Assembly: GCF_900182655.1 (NCBI RefSeq)
Contig: NZ_FXTC01000009.1
Coordinates: 1 to 64,000, forward strand
Source: Chryseobacterium rhizoplanae
GTDB lineage: Bacteria > Bacteroidota > Bacteroidia > Flavobacteriales > Weeksellaceae
Direction: 5' to 3'
DNA length: 64,000 nucleotides
Shown here: positions 6,316-14,742 of the stretch, piece after piece
Layout: every line of letters starts with the position of its first letter
Numbering within the stretch: position 1 is the stretch's first letter
Notes under the pieces: model-generated
What the model was told of the DNA's origin: nothing
The model's input: only the letters and a program-made list of their open reading frames with translations
The model's database searches: none
Translations under genes and position numbers: made by a program

Positions 6316-7312
6316 TGGCAATATTTGTGTTTGCTTTTAATATTTCACTCCGTGTTACTCTTGCGTTTCTACTATTCGTACCTGCATACATATTAGCATA
6401 ATAGATTGCAAATTCATTTGTACTTCTATCAGATGATTTATTCTCTAAAACATTTATCTCGAATGCATTTAAGTCTTCAATCAAGTCCTCTATTTGTTTG
6501 CCACTCCAAAGTAATTCACAAACCAACGTAAAGTAATTTGATTTTCTATACCATATCGAGTCAGGAGCTAGGTCGCTTTGATTTATTGATAATATAGTTC
6601 TTATTAAGTTATCTCTCATTTCGATGAATCTTGGATATTCATCATTGAATTGTGCTATATACTTTTCAACCTCATTGTCAGCTGGGAAATATCCACCTTC
6701 TTCAATTGTAGCCATAATAAGAAGTAAAAAGTGAAGATCAGCCATTCTTGTCAGTTCGCTTTCACTGAATATTGGCACTTTAAACTCAACATTTTTGAAA
6801 TGCTCTAATACATCTTTCGCACATTTAATGAATTGACCATCATAGATAGCATTATTAATCTCAATTGCATTTAATGTAAATTTGGTTGAGTTAATCCTTT
6901 GAAATATCTCAATCATTATTTCTGGACTTACGTCTTTCAAATCTCGAACTGTAACATCATAATTTAAAAAATCCGTCTTATCCTGGCCGGATAGATCAGC
7001 GAACTTTGGAATTCGTCTTTCAAAGTTATGTGTACCTTCAATATATCTTTTAATTGTAGTTAACCTTTGCTGACCATCTACAACAACATTTTGTGTAGAA
7101 AGTGTTTCTAAGTCAATTCCTTTTTGCGATATATATATTTCAGGAAACGGATAACCTTCTAAGATTGTCTTAATAAAATTCTCCATATGTTCTGGTGTCC
7201 AAACAAATCCTCTTTGAAACTCCGGTTGCAGAATTAATTCATTTCTTTGAATTTTTCCAATTAGGTCGGAAATTGTCTTTTTATCTGGTTGTGCTTGTAT
7301 TTGCCTTGCCAT
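6308..7312 (-). CDS. DUF262 (GmrS-like/ParB-fold) protein
   Basis: 334-residue protein with a DUF262 domain, the ParB-like NTP-binding/nuclease fold found in the type IV restriction enzyme GmrSD and other defence proteins. Visible marks are LQPEFQRGFVW (about 28-38), FPEIYIS (55-61) and the signature VVVDGQQRLTTI (about 75-86). The C-terminal half is helical. It lacks the DUF1524 HNH nuclease that usually accompanies DUF262 in GmrD, so cutting, if any, must come from this domain or a partner. It starts 2 bp after the stop of the upstream nucleotidyltransferase-like gene, so the two form an operon. The stop codon is formed by the boundary repeat at 6307-6315. Confidence 0.8.
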   Translation of the reverse strand: MARQIQAQPDKKTISDLIGKIQRNELILQPEFQRGFVWTPEHMENFIKTILEGYPFPEIYISQKGIDLETLSTQNVVVDGQQRLTTIKRYIEGTHNFERRIPKFADLSGQDKTDFLNYDVTVRDLKDVSPEIMIEIFQRINSTKFTLNAIEINNAIYDGQFIKCAKDVLEHFKNVEFKVPIFSESELTRMADLHFLLLIMATIEEGGYFPADNEVEKYIAQFNDEYPRFIEMRDNLIRTILSINQSDLAPDSIWYRKSNYFTLVCELLWSGKQIEDLIEDLNAFEINVLENKSSDRSTNEFAIYYANMYAGTNSRNARVTRSEILKANTNIASS

Positions 7313-7314
7313 AT

Positions 7315-7920
7315 TTATTGTTTTATTTCTTTTTGCAATTGAGCTATACTGCTCTGATAGTATTTTTCTGCGTATGCTTGATTTTTAAATAAACCAGCTT
7401 TTACCTTATAGTTTCCAACTTCTGATTTTCCGTACGAAATTGTTTTAAAAAAATTATCCCATCGTTCTCTTATTTCAATGAATTCAACAGTGTTTGAAGG
7501 TAATAAATCAGGTCTCATCCAACCGGTGCTAAAGTATTTTAAGAACTTAATGTATTGATTGTACTGATCCTTCCTTAAAAATATTTCACGGTATCTTAAC
7601 TTATATGTATAATCAGAAATTAGCTCAAAGTACTGCTCAAATAGTGTCTCATTACATATCGTAACATCAATATCAGATTCAAATGAAAACTCTGTAAATC
7701 TATATGGACTAAATCCGAATCTAGATGACCCAACTATATTTATATCTGTATATCTAATATTAAATTGGTCGGCTATTCTTTTAGAGAAATTGTAATAGTC
7801 ACCATCTCTTTCACGAAACACAAAAGGTGTACCGTTGAAAAAATTCCTTTGAACAAAAGTTGTCCTTTCAATTTCAGTAGAAATTGCATTAAGTTCTGCT
7901 TTAAATTCTTCTAAGGTCAT
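7315..7920 (-). CDS. Nucleotidyltransferase-fold protein paired with DUF262
   Basis: 201-residue protein with a polymerase-beta-type nucleotidyltransferase signature: IVGSSRFGFSPYR (about 62-74) followed by ESDIDVTI (about 80-87), giving a GS...DxD metal-binding pair. The flanking sequence is unlike housekeeping members such as tRNA CCA-adding enzymes or KNTase. It is first gene of a two-gene operon with the DUF262 protein (2-bp gap), inside one cassette. The pairing suggests a toxin/antitoxin-like or anti-phage module in which this enzyme modifies a target by adding nucleotides; that function is inference. The start at 7920 is the only early Met. Confidence 0.6.
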   Translation of the reverse strand: MTLEEFKAELNAISTEIERTTFVQRNFFNGTPFVFRERDGDYYNFSKRIADQFNIRYTDINIVGSSRFGFSPYRFTEFSFESDIDVTICNETLFEQYFELISDYTYKLRYREIFLRKDQYNQYIKFLKYFSTGWMRPDLLPSNTVEFIEIRERWDNFFKTISYGKSEVGNYKVKAGLFKNQAYAEKYYQSSIAQLQKEIKQ

Positions 7921-7946
7921 TTTATCGTTATTGTGTTATTTTGCTT

Positions 7947-7955
7947 GCAGCTAAC
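7947..7955. repeat. Cassette boundary C, GCAGCTAAC end
   Basis: GCAGCTAAC is the exact inverse of GTTAGCTGC at 6307-6315, so the two-gene DUF262 cassette is enclosed by perfect 9-bp inverted ends. A hairpin ATTTAC/GTAAAT follows at about 7962-7980, and the rest of the gap to 8178 is AT-rich with nothing else I can name. Confidence 0.45.
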
Positions 7956-8178
7956 TATTGGATTTACAAATTGCGTAAATCTGATTTATATGACCTGCGT
8001 GAAGCCATATTTACTGCTAATATAAAATTAATTTTGAAGACTTTATTATCAATTATTTATAAATATTTTAATTTGGCGAATGTTTTATTTCGAAAATTTA
8101 TCGCAGATAAATAACACTTTTGTCGATGAAAAATAAAAATTTAATACTGTCAAACCTCATTACTTATTAATACCGCAT

Positions 8179-9339
8179 TTACATCCTCCTTCCATTTCTT
8201 GTTTTCTGAATTGGAATGTCTTCATTATTATAATTCAGATTTTCATTTCCAAATCGCAATAGGGATAAAAATCTAACACTATTTTCTGGATCTTTTAAAA
8301 TTTCATTAAAAGCTGAAAAAGGAATATTATTTTCTTCACTTACTTTTTCCGCGATCTCACCCATTTCAGAAATTAAAGTTTGTCTATCAGATCTATAAAC
8401 TCTAGGAAATTTATACCGGCTAAATTTGATTTCCTTTTCAAGAATATTTGTAACAGAATCTAAATATTTTTTCTTTTCTGAAGCAAAAACATTTGGCTCA
8501 GTTAATAGCGTAGAATATTTATTTTTGAATGATTGAACTTCTTTATTTAAGCTATTAACTTTTGTACTGAGTTCTGTAATCTGCTTGGATTTAGATTCTA
8601 ATTCTGCTTTATTTTTTAAAATTGTACTTCTGTATATTCGAAATACTTTTTCATAATTCGCAACTGTTTTTTCAGTATTGAGCCTCTTAAAACCCAGAAA
8701 ATCATTTTCCTTCACAACCAGCTCCTCCGATTTCTTCGAGATCATTCCAGATTTCATCACATCATACCTTTCTTCCAAAACTTTGAGATCTTCTTCTTTC
8801 TGCTGAATCTTAAACTCAATTGCTTCCAATCTTCCTCTAGATCCAGAAATCCCTCGGTCCATATTCAGGCATTCAGCTGTCAGATCTTGCATTTTTGAAT
8901 AATGGAAGGATTGGTGTTTAAGCGTTTTACCAGTATCCAAATCTTGCCAGTCAGCTACTAAATGAGCGTGGTAATTTGGTTTCCATTCTTTCGTGTCTTT
9001 ATCAGTATGACCTTCGTCTTTATGAATGGCGATCTGAAAAACTCGAATTTTCAATTCTTCTTCTAGTCTCGTTGCCAAGTTTTGAAGTTCCAACATCGTT
9101 GTACTTTCTTTGATAACAACAACTGCTTCCCGAACTGGCATTGCATTCTTCTGCAATTTCCTTCGGGACTTTTCTTTGCAATACGCTTCGATCTTCTGGA
9201 TTCGGTCAGATATTTTCTGTTCCATCCAATATTCATTCTTTGGCGTCAGATCTTTACGGATGTAGTCAAAAGTTTTCTTCCTGAAATTATGAGTTTCGGA
9301 ATCCGATTTGACTGCTTTGAAATTAATTGAAGTCTTCAT
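8179..9339 (-). CDS. mobV: MobV-family relaxase
   Basis: Nicks the element at its oriT and pilots a strand during mobilisation. In the N-terminal relaxase domain (about 1-180) the metal/catalytic cluster reads HKDEG (H106, D108, E109) followed by NYHAHLVADW (H124, H126), as in Pre/Mob proteins of Bacteroidota mobilisable elements. From about residue 170 a long coiled coil runs through to about 300 (IQQKEEDLKVLEERYD and KAELESKSKQITELSTKVN). There are no conjugation (tra) genes in view, so transfer would need a helper element. The presumed oriT lies just upstream of its start. Confidence 0.85.
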   Translation of the reverse strand: MKTSINFKAVKSDSETHNFRKKTFDYIRKDLTPKNEYWMEQKISDRIQKIEAYCKEKSRRKLQKNAMPVREAVVVIKESTTMLELQNLATRLEEELKIRVFQIAIHKDEGHTDKDTKEWKPNYHAHLVADWQDLDTGKTLKHQSFHYSKMQDLTAECLNMDRGISGSRGRLEAIEFKIQQKEEDLKVLEERYDVMKSGMISKKSEELVVKENDFLGFKRLNTEKTVANYEKVFRIYRSTILKNKAELESKSKQITELSTKVNSLNKEVQSFKNKYSTLLTEPNVFASEKKKYLDSVTNILEKEIKFSRYKFPRVYRSDRQTLISEMGEIAEKVSEENNIPFSAFNEILKDPENSVRFLSLLRFGNENLNYNNEDIPIQKTRNGRRM

Positions 9340-9439
9340 TAGTTTTCATCTTTTAAATTCGCTCTATGTATTTCTGATCAAAATTGTTATAGAAAAATTG
9401 TACAGCATTCCATTTTACCTGTACATATTTTACGCACCT

Positions 9440-9600
9440 TCGATAATAGACCTGAGTATTTTTTACACAGGTTGGTACCGGTCAACCCTATCCTATTTTA
9501 CTCAGGTTAAAGCCTCGCAGAGCGTATTTGAAACTTTGTTGGGAGAAACGACCTTCAAAGTTGCGAATGCGCTCCTAACTTCTGCGAGTAGTGGTAAAAA
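9440..9600. other. Putative oriT, nested inverted repeats
   Basis: The 276-bp gap between the relaxase and primase genes holds a nested palindrome: CTCGCAGA (9514-9521) with TCTGCGAG (9581-9588), AGCG (9521-9524) with CGCT (9570-9573), and AACTTTG (9532-9538) with CAAAGTT (9556-9562). A second hairpin has GGTTG at 9470-9474 and CAACC at 9483-9487, and CCTGAG (9451-9456) is inverted at 9501-9506. MobV oriTs are inverted-repeat sites just upstream of the mob gene, as here. The exact nick site cannot be placed. Confidence 0.5.
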
Positions 9601-9615
9601 ATACAGCACGCCTTA

Positions 9616-10599
9616 TCAGCGTTTTCTCTTAAAACCATTTGAATTTTTGATTATCGGGTCTTGATCTCTTTCTTGTTGTTTTTCCTGTTCTGGAGATTTT
9701 TCAGATTGTTTTCCTGCTTTATTTGATACATTATTTTTCATTCTGTGTATCAAATATTCGTTGAGATCTTTATGGTTGGAATAAATTCCGGAATGATCTT
9801 TTGCTTCCGGAAATGATTTTATGATCTGAGATTTACATTTTATTCCCGCAGTATCATTGTCGAGAAACAGATTGATATCAGAGTAGTTTTTCAAATGTTC
9901 TATCGACTTATTTAAAAGAGCAATGGAATTCATTACGAGAATATCTCCTGCGAAAGATCTCTGCATTTCGACAAAAGACAAGGAATCCATAAAGCCTTCA
10001 AAAACTGCTACACTTTTGATATTTTTAACTTCAACACTTGATATGTCCTGTAAACCACAATTGAGATTAATTATTGAAATATCCTTTTTCAACAATGACC
10101 CTTTATAAAAAGAATTACGAAGCTCAAAGCCTCCGGATAAATTTTCAAAGCCAATTGCATAGAGTTTCTTTTCTCCAACTGTAAATCGCACCTCCTTTAT
10201 GTAATCATAGATTTTAGGACTTAATCCACGTTCCTGCAAATAATTTTTCAGGTTGGGATTCTGGATATCCATTATTTCATCAATTCTATAATTAGGTTTC
10301 GATTTTTTAATATGTTCTTGCTTATGAAAAGAAGAAAAATTTTGTTTTTGCGCCCAGTACAGAACTTCATTGACCGATGTTTTCAAATACCTTTTCATAA
10401 AATCGGTATTGTTCCCGCCGACACCTTCTGAATGAAGATACCAGGCATTAATTCTTTTATCTAATTTCAAAGATGCTTGGGATTCGGCGGCAAAGGGATT
10501 GAGATACCAAGCTTCTTTTTCATTTTGTTTCGTTGGAATGTGTCCGAGAGAAAGGAGGACTTCTTCCAGCGATATGCTGTTGAATTGTTTGCAGTTCAT
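9616..10599 (-). CDS. TOPRIM-domain primase-like protein
   Basis: DnaG-like protein of 327 residues common beside MobV relaxases in Bacteroidota mobile elements, where it is thought to prime replication of the transferred strand. The N-terminal 100 residues resemble the primase zinc/partner domain but without a clear Cys/His cluster (IPTKQNEKEAWYLNPF, then ASLKLDKRINAWYLHSEGVGG). The TOPRIM domain follows at about 190-270, with VAVFEGFMDSLSF carrying the conserved glutamate and LFLDNDTAG carrying the DxD. The C terminus is charged and probably disordered. It lies upstream of oriT and the relaxase on the same strand, forming the mobilisation module. Confidence 0.8.
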   Translation of the reverse strand: MNCKQFNSISLEEVLLSLGHIPTKQNEKEAWYLNPFAAESQASLKLDKRINAWYLHSEGVGGNNTDFMKRYLKTSVNEVLYWAQKQNFSSFHKQEHIKKSKPNYRIDEIMDIQNPNLKNYLQERGLSPKIYDYIKEVRFTVGEKKLYAIGFENLSGGFELRNSFYKGSLLKKDISIINLNCGLQDISSVEVKNIKSVAVFEGFMDSLSFVEMQRSFAGDILVMNSIALLNKSIEHLKNYSDINLFLDNDTAGIKCKSQIIKSFPEAKDHSGIYSNHKDLNEYLIHRMKNNVSNKAGKQSEKSPEQEKQQERDQDPIIKNSNGFKRKR

Positions 10600-10690
10600 T
10601 TTTGTAATTTTTGAGTGTTTTTAGTAATAAATAGTTTGTGTGTTCTCGGCGAAAGTGGCTGAGTTTAGTTTTGACTAATTTTTGATGAAT

Positions 10691-10834
10691 TGATGAGAAA
10701 GCCTTATAAAAAACTTATTGACAATACCTTACACTCTCATCAAAGTCTCATCATCTCATCAAAATGGAAATATTAATCTCATCATCCTCTCATCAAAAAT
10801 GAAGGCTGAAAAGTTTGATGAGGCTTTTGATGAG
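10691..10834. repeat. Iteron-like array of CTCATCA / TGATGAG
   Basis: The 267-bp gap between the primase and helicase genes holds eight copies of a 7-mer. CTCATCA begins at 10736, 10747, 10755, 10778 and 10789, and its complement TGATGAG at 10691, 10816 and 10828. Imperfect copies (TTCATCA) continue into the 3' end of the helicase gene at about 10871. Clusters of short repeats beside replication genes are typical of replication-initiator or repressor binding sites, so this may be the element's origin of replication or a control region. Confidence 0.5.
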
Positions 10835-10866
10835 ATGTAACTAATTGATTTTACTTTCATTATCAA

Positions 10867-12105
10867 TCAATTCATCATTTCATCAAATCTTTGAAGAATA
10901 AAATTCCTTTCTATTGTAAAATACCGTCCTGTTTTGTTCTGTTGAAAAAAGCTTAAACCATAATCTAGGTCGTATTTGATATAGGACAAAGAATTACTTT
11001 GAGGTTCAAGTTTCCAGTTTTCTTTCAGTATTTTCCTGACATCATTAACTGTCCAATATTGCTTGTTGAACATCTTACCAAGCATGTTGAAAATATCCTG
11101 AGGAATGCAATGGAGCTTGCTGTACTCTGTACTTTCAAAAAACTCATATAAAAGCTCGATGATTTTCGATTCAAGTTTGTTATTATTTTTCCAAACCAGT
11201 TTCTGAAGAGCTTTTGTTCTTATCTGTGATTCTGTGAACCACATCCTTGTCTCCTTACGACTGTGGAAGGGTCTTTGAATTAAGTATCGAAGAAAATATG
11301 GGATCTCTTTGTTGAGATTTTTTAAAAATTCGGTGTTTTCGCTTTTGATTGATTTTACTTTGATAATCCAAAATCTGATCTCATTCTCATCGATCTGAAT
11401 AAAGTTATCTTCATTATTGGAACAGAGAATGAATTTGCCAAAGAATTCGACTTCTTCACGGTCTTTTCCCTTTGCCTCCTTTTTGTCTTTGTCCGTCGTC
11501 GAAAGATACTTTAAGCGTTCCGTGATCTCTTTTTTATCAAAGAATACTTCGTCGATAGCCACTATCAACATCGAAGTCCAATCTGAATTAAATTGACTGC
11601 TGAATGAATCTCCCTTGATGTATGTCATATTTAATCCGAAAATGGATTTAAGCCATTTGATAAAAGTAGATTTTCCGGTCGATCTTTCTTTACTTACCAA
11701 ACAGAGAATAGGAAGAATCTGCGTTGGATATTCAAGCAATATCTTTATGTAATCTAAACCTAACTCCAATTGTTCTCTGAAAATATGTTCCATAAATTTT
11801 AGTGAGAATGGAATTTTGTTTTCTAAAGTTTCAGGACTTATACTTTCATTAATTGGTTGATAAGGAATTTCATTGTACATATTGTAAAATCCGTCTATGA
11901 TCTGCTTATAGTCCAAATGAGAAGGAATACAGCAGAAGCCATCATACTTTGAAACTTTTGAAACGTAGATTTTTCCGTGGTCACTAATAATTGTTTCACG
12001 GTTCCATCGTACCAAAATTGATATCTTGTCTCCGGAGATCAATGGTTTCTCGATAGTTTTATAATAGGTTGTGCCTACCCTAAGGTATGGAATTTTTTCG
12101 CTCAT
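10867..12105 (-). CDS. Primase-associated superfamily 3-like helicase / P-loop ATPase
   Basis: 412-residue ATPase of the D5/VirE-like replication helicase group found in mobile elements. Walker A is SKERSTGKST (about 138-147), Walker B is MLIVAIDEVFF (about 179-189), and a sensor-1-like FILCSNNED lies near 226-234. The pattern of a conserved upstream KFMEHIF helix and a C-terminal winged-helix-like segment (about 330-400) agrees with SF3 helicases. It probably unwinds DNA at the repeat-rich region just downstream for replication of the element. The gene sits between the HTH gene and the primase on the same strand. Confidence 0.75.
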   Translation of the reverse strand: MSEKIPYLRVGTTYYKTIEKPLISGDKISILVRWNRETIISDHGKIYVSKVSKYDGFCCIPSHLDYKQIIDGFYNMYNEIPYQPINESISPETLENKIPFSLKFMEHIFREQLELGLDYIKILLEYPTQILPILCLVSKERSTGKSTFIKWLKSIFGLNMTYIKGDSFSSQFNSDWTSMLIVAIDEVFFDKKEITERLKYLSTTDKDKKEAKGKDREEVEFFGKFILCSNNEDNFIQIDENEIRFWIIKVKSIKSENTEFLKNLNKEIPYFLRYLIQRPFHSRKETRMWFTESQIRTKALQKLVWKNNNKLESKIIELLYEFFESTEYSKLHCIPQDIFNMLGKMFNKQYWTVNDVRKILKENWKLEPQSNSLSYIKYDLDYGLSFFQQNKTGRYFTIERNFILQRFDEMMN

Positions 12106-12177
12106 ATTTTAAAGGTTTGGTTTCGTACAGGAAATACGGAAGGGTTAATTAGAATATTTGATAAATAAAATATCTAT

Positions 12178-12456
12178 CTATCTTTTATACTTAAGCGATT
12201 TGACCTCGTTTAAAGCATCCATCAGATCAAAATGATTGACTCTGTAGAATCTTCCTATTTGTTCTGCTTTGATGTTGCCTTTTAAAATGTGTGAGCGTAC
12301 GGTCTGGTAATCGAGTTTAAGAATTTCTGAACACTCTTTGATAGAGTATAGTTTCTTTTTCAACTCGATTTCAGGTTCTTTTTTGAGAGAATAGAGTAAG
12401 TCTTTTACTTCCCCTAATTCGTCGAGGATGGTTTGGAATGGATTTGTTGTCTGCAT
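12178..12456 (-). CDS. Excisionase-like helix-turn-helix protein
   Basis: 92-residue protein with a C-terminal MerR/Xis-like HTH (HTH_17 type): YSIKECSEILKLDYQTVRSHILKGNIKAEQIGRFYRV minus its ends (about residues 42-79), followed by a charged tail. Such proteins sit in nearly every Bacteroidota mobilisable element, next to the helicase gene, and act in excision or control of replication/mobilisation genes. It is first of the replication-mobilisation run on the minus strand. Confidence 0.8.
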   Translation of the reverse strand: MQTTNPFQTILDELGEVKDLLYSLKKEPEIELKKKLYSIKECSEILKLDYQTVRSHILKGNIKAEQIGRFYRVNHFDLMDALNEVKSLKYKR

Positions 12457-12654
12457 AATCTGTGATATTTATTTGCAGACAAAATTGTAAGATTGGAATA
12501 ACTAATGATGCAATTCTAATCAATTGCGTGAAGTTTAATAATTGATATATTGTTAATTACGTAAATTATTGGAGTAAACATATCATTCATCAGTAATTTA
12601 AAGATCAAAAAGATTGTTCCAATTTTTTAGAATTAATATAAGCCGATGTGTTAT

Positions 12655-13908
12655 TTATTGAGTATGATAAAGTTGAATAGCTAATCTAATCTCTCTATTT
12701 TTATCACCATTTATATGAAATCTATAATTAAACCAATTTTCATCACTTTTTGAAACAAATCCTATATAATTAGGATGTTTAGGAGTAATAGTCTCTATTT
12801 TTGTCAAAATAGTTGTAAAATCTTTTTGCTTAACAAAGATAATTACTGAACCTTTTGTATCTCTCCAAGTTAAGTAATTGATTAATTGTGTTATTGTATT
12901 AAGATAACCTTTTTCACCTGTCCAAAATTTACATTCTGCAATAAAGATTACAGAACTGTCATATCTAAGTTGAATATCAGTTTTTCCCGTTTTATTAAAT
13001 GTTTCACCAGAAGCAGAACCAAATTCAAAGTTTGGATCTAATGTCATAAGTATATGATCTCTTAAATCCTCTTCACCTTTGCCTTTATAAACACTTGGCA
13101 TTCTTTCAAAGTTTTTTCCTACATCATTGATGAGTTTTAAAATTTGATTATAAATATCTAAATCTATAGTCGGTTCTGGTTTAAAAGGTTGGGTACTTGC
13201 TTCAGGCTTACTCACTTTTATTTTAGTTCGTAATGTGGGTCTTGGAACAGAAAATGTTTCAGGTGTATTTTTACTTTTTTTCATTGGAACACCTAAAGAA
13301 TTCATAAATTCATTTTGTGATAAAAACTTATTTTTTCTTTTTCTTATTTCTCCAATAATCCAGCTTTTGAGAGAATTATTAAATTCATCAATATTCTGAT
13401 GTAATTCACTTAATTTGCGTTGTGTAATTACAACATTTTCATCGTATTTTGATCTAATAATTTTTGCATCATTGTAAAAATCAATTATCTCAAGTTTCAA
13501 TTTATCGAATTCAACTTCGAAATCAGAGCTTCCTCCACCTATTGTTATCCTGTTAATTCCAGGCGTATATTTTAATAATTCAGAATTTCCTGTGATTGGT
13601 ACAAAGAATTGAATTACTTGTCTTGGATAAGACTCTCGATCCCCTATGTGGAATGACATTGGAAAATATTCTGCAGGAATGTCCTTTTCAAAATTATCAG
13701 CATAAACATCTTCAAATTGAATAATCGGTTTTTCAATTTGGTACTTTTCTAATAAATAGTCTGTAAATTGTTCTTCACTTACATTCAGAATGTAAGATTC
13801 ACTAGTGGAGTTAATTTCAGTTTCTAAACTATTTGTATGAGTTTTAAAATATTCTACAATTGAACCTTTTCCTCCAAATATTCTACTTGACGAATTTCTG
13901 TACATCAT
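12655..13908 (-). CDS. PD-(D/E)XK nuclease-domain protein, likely defence
   Basis: 417-residue protein not assignable to a named family. The C-terminal domain (about 250-415) has the restriction-endonuclease pattern: KGEEDLRDHIL (about 277-287), TGKTDIQLRY (307-316, D311) and FIAECKFW (322-329, E325-x-K327). The N-terminal 240 residues, which include a coiled-coil stretch (about 135-200), look like a separate sensing or scaffold domain. It is a single gene, 85 bp from its neighbour, in the cargo position between the integrase and the replication genes, where elements commonly carry anti-phage cargo. Nuclease fold is well supported; role is inferred. Confidence 0.6.
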   Translation of the reverse strand: MMYRNSSSRIFGGKGSIVEYFKTHTNSLETEINSTSESYILNVSEEQFTDYLLEKYQIEKPIIQFEDVYADNFEKDIPAEYFPMSFHIGDRESYPRQVIQFFVPITGNSELLKYTPGINRITIGGGSSDFEVEFDKLKLEIIDFYNDAKIIRSKYDENVVITQRKLSELHQNIDEFNNSLKSWIIGEIRKRKNKFLSQNEFMNSLGVPMKKSKNTPETFSVPRPTLRTKIKVSKPEASTQPFKPEPTIDLDIYNQILKLINDVGKNFERMPSVYKGKGEEDLRDHILMTLDPNFEFGSASGETFNKTGKTDIQLRYDSSVIFIAECKFWTGEKGYLNTITQLINYLTWRDTKGSVIIFVKQKDFTTILTKIETITPKHPNYIGFVSKSDENWFNYRFHINGDKNREIRLAIQLYHTQ

Positions 13909-13992
13909 GTTGGTATAATATTTCTGCTAACGTCCAAATATACGCAATTATTGGTAGTGAAAATTGATTCAGTTCTACCAATCACATAAAAG

Positions 13993-14727
13993 TCAATACT
14001 TTATATCAAGCAACTTAGATAATTCTTGGTAGATATTTTCTTCAAAGTCATTAGGTTTGACTGTGATTGCTCTAGAAAATGTTCCTTTATCAAAATTTGT
14101 ATTATATTCATTTTCCATAGCCTCAATTATTGTGGTATCTTGAAAATCTGGGTTGATAATATGATTATCTTTTAGAAAACGGTGAATTCTTATAAATGAA
14201 GATTTCTGATCCACAAGCAAATTCTGATTTTCATCAATGAATTTTTTTTCTTTTAAAAATGCGATGAAAATTTTAGAACTATCATCACCAATCATAATAT
14301 CTGATAAGCGAATTTCTCTACTTGTTTTGCCTTCTAATGCGAAATATAGAAAAAGTGTAGTTTCGGCACCATTTAAAAAATTGCCCTGCAACTTCATCAG
14401 ATTACTTGAACTTAACAGGCTGTTTGATTCTTTTTTATATTGATCCAAACAGTATTGGATTTTTTCTTCAAAGTTGTGATTTCTTGATTCAGCAATATCT
14501 TTGAAATGAAAACTGAAGAAGTTGTCTAACTTTTCATATCTAATCAAAAATTCATTTCTCAACTTTTCGTCGAGAATGATTTTAGAGGATTTTTGTTGCG
14601 CTTTTTCAATTCTACTTCGCAAACGTTCGTGAATTTTTTGCCTTCCAATCCAGAAATAAATCATCATTGGATAGCCTACAAATTCTTCCCAAAAGTTCCA
14701 ACGTCCGTAAAGTCTTTTTTTCTCCAT
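13993..14727 (-). CDS. Unknown protein next to the integrase
   Basis: 244-residue protein that I do not recognise. It begins with a tryptophan/aromatic-rich segment (GRWNFWEEFVGYPMMIYFWIG, only partly hydrophobic and not a clear membrane helix), followed by a charged helical stretch and a leucine-rich middle. The C-terminal part is helical and acidic. It starts 15 bp after the integrase stop and is co-transcribed with it, so it is more probably an element-maintenance or regulatory gene than cargo. No catalytic motif is visible. Confidence 0.6.
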   Translation of the reverse strand: MEKKRLYGRWNFWEEFVGYPMMIYFWIGRQKIHERLRSRIEKAQQKSSKIILDEKLRNEFLIRYEKLDNFFSFHFKDIAESRNHNFEEKIQYCLDQYKKESNSLLSSSNLMKLQGNFLNGAETTLFLYFALEGKTSREIRLSDIMIGDDSSKIFIAFLKEKKFIDENQNLLVDQKSSFIRIHRFLKDNHIINPDFQDTTIIEAMENEYNTNFDKGTFSRAITVKPNDFEENIYQELSKLLDIKY

Positions 14728-14742
14728 AATGTAAAGTAATGA

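Noticed and set aside
9308-9664. 118-codon plus-strand frame over the oriT region
   Set aside because: It overlaps the relaxase start, the oriT palindromes and the primase 3' end; it has no family match and lies on the opposite strand to both genes. The palindromes explain the sequence better.
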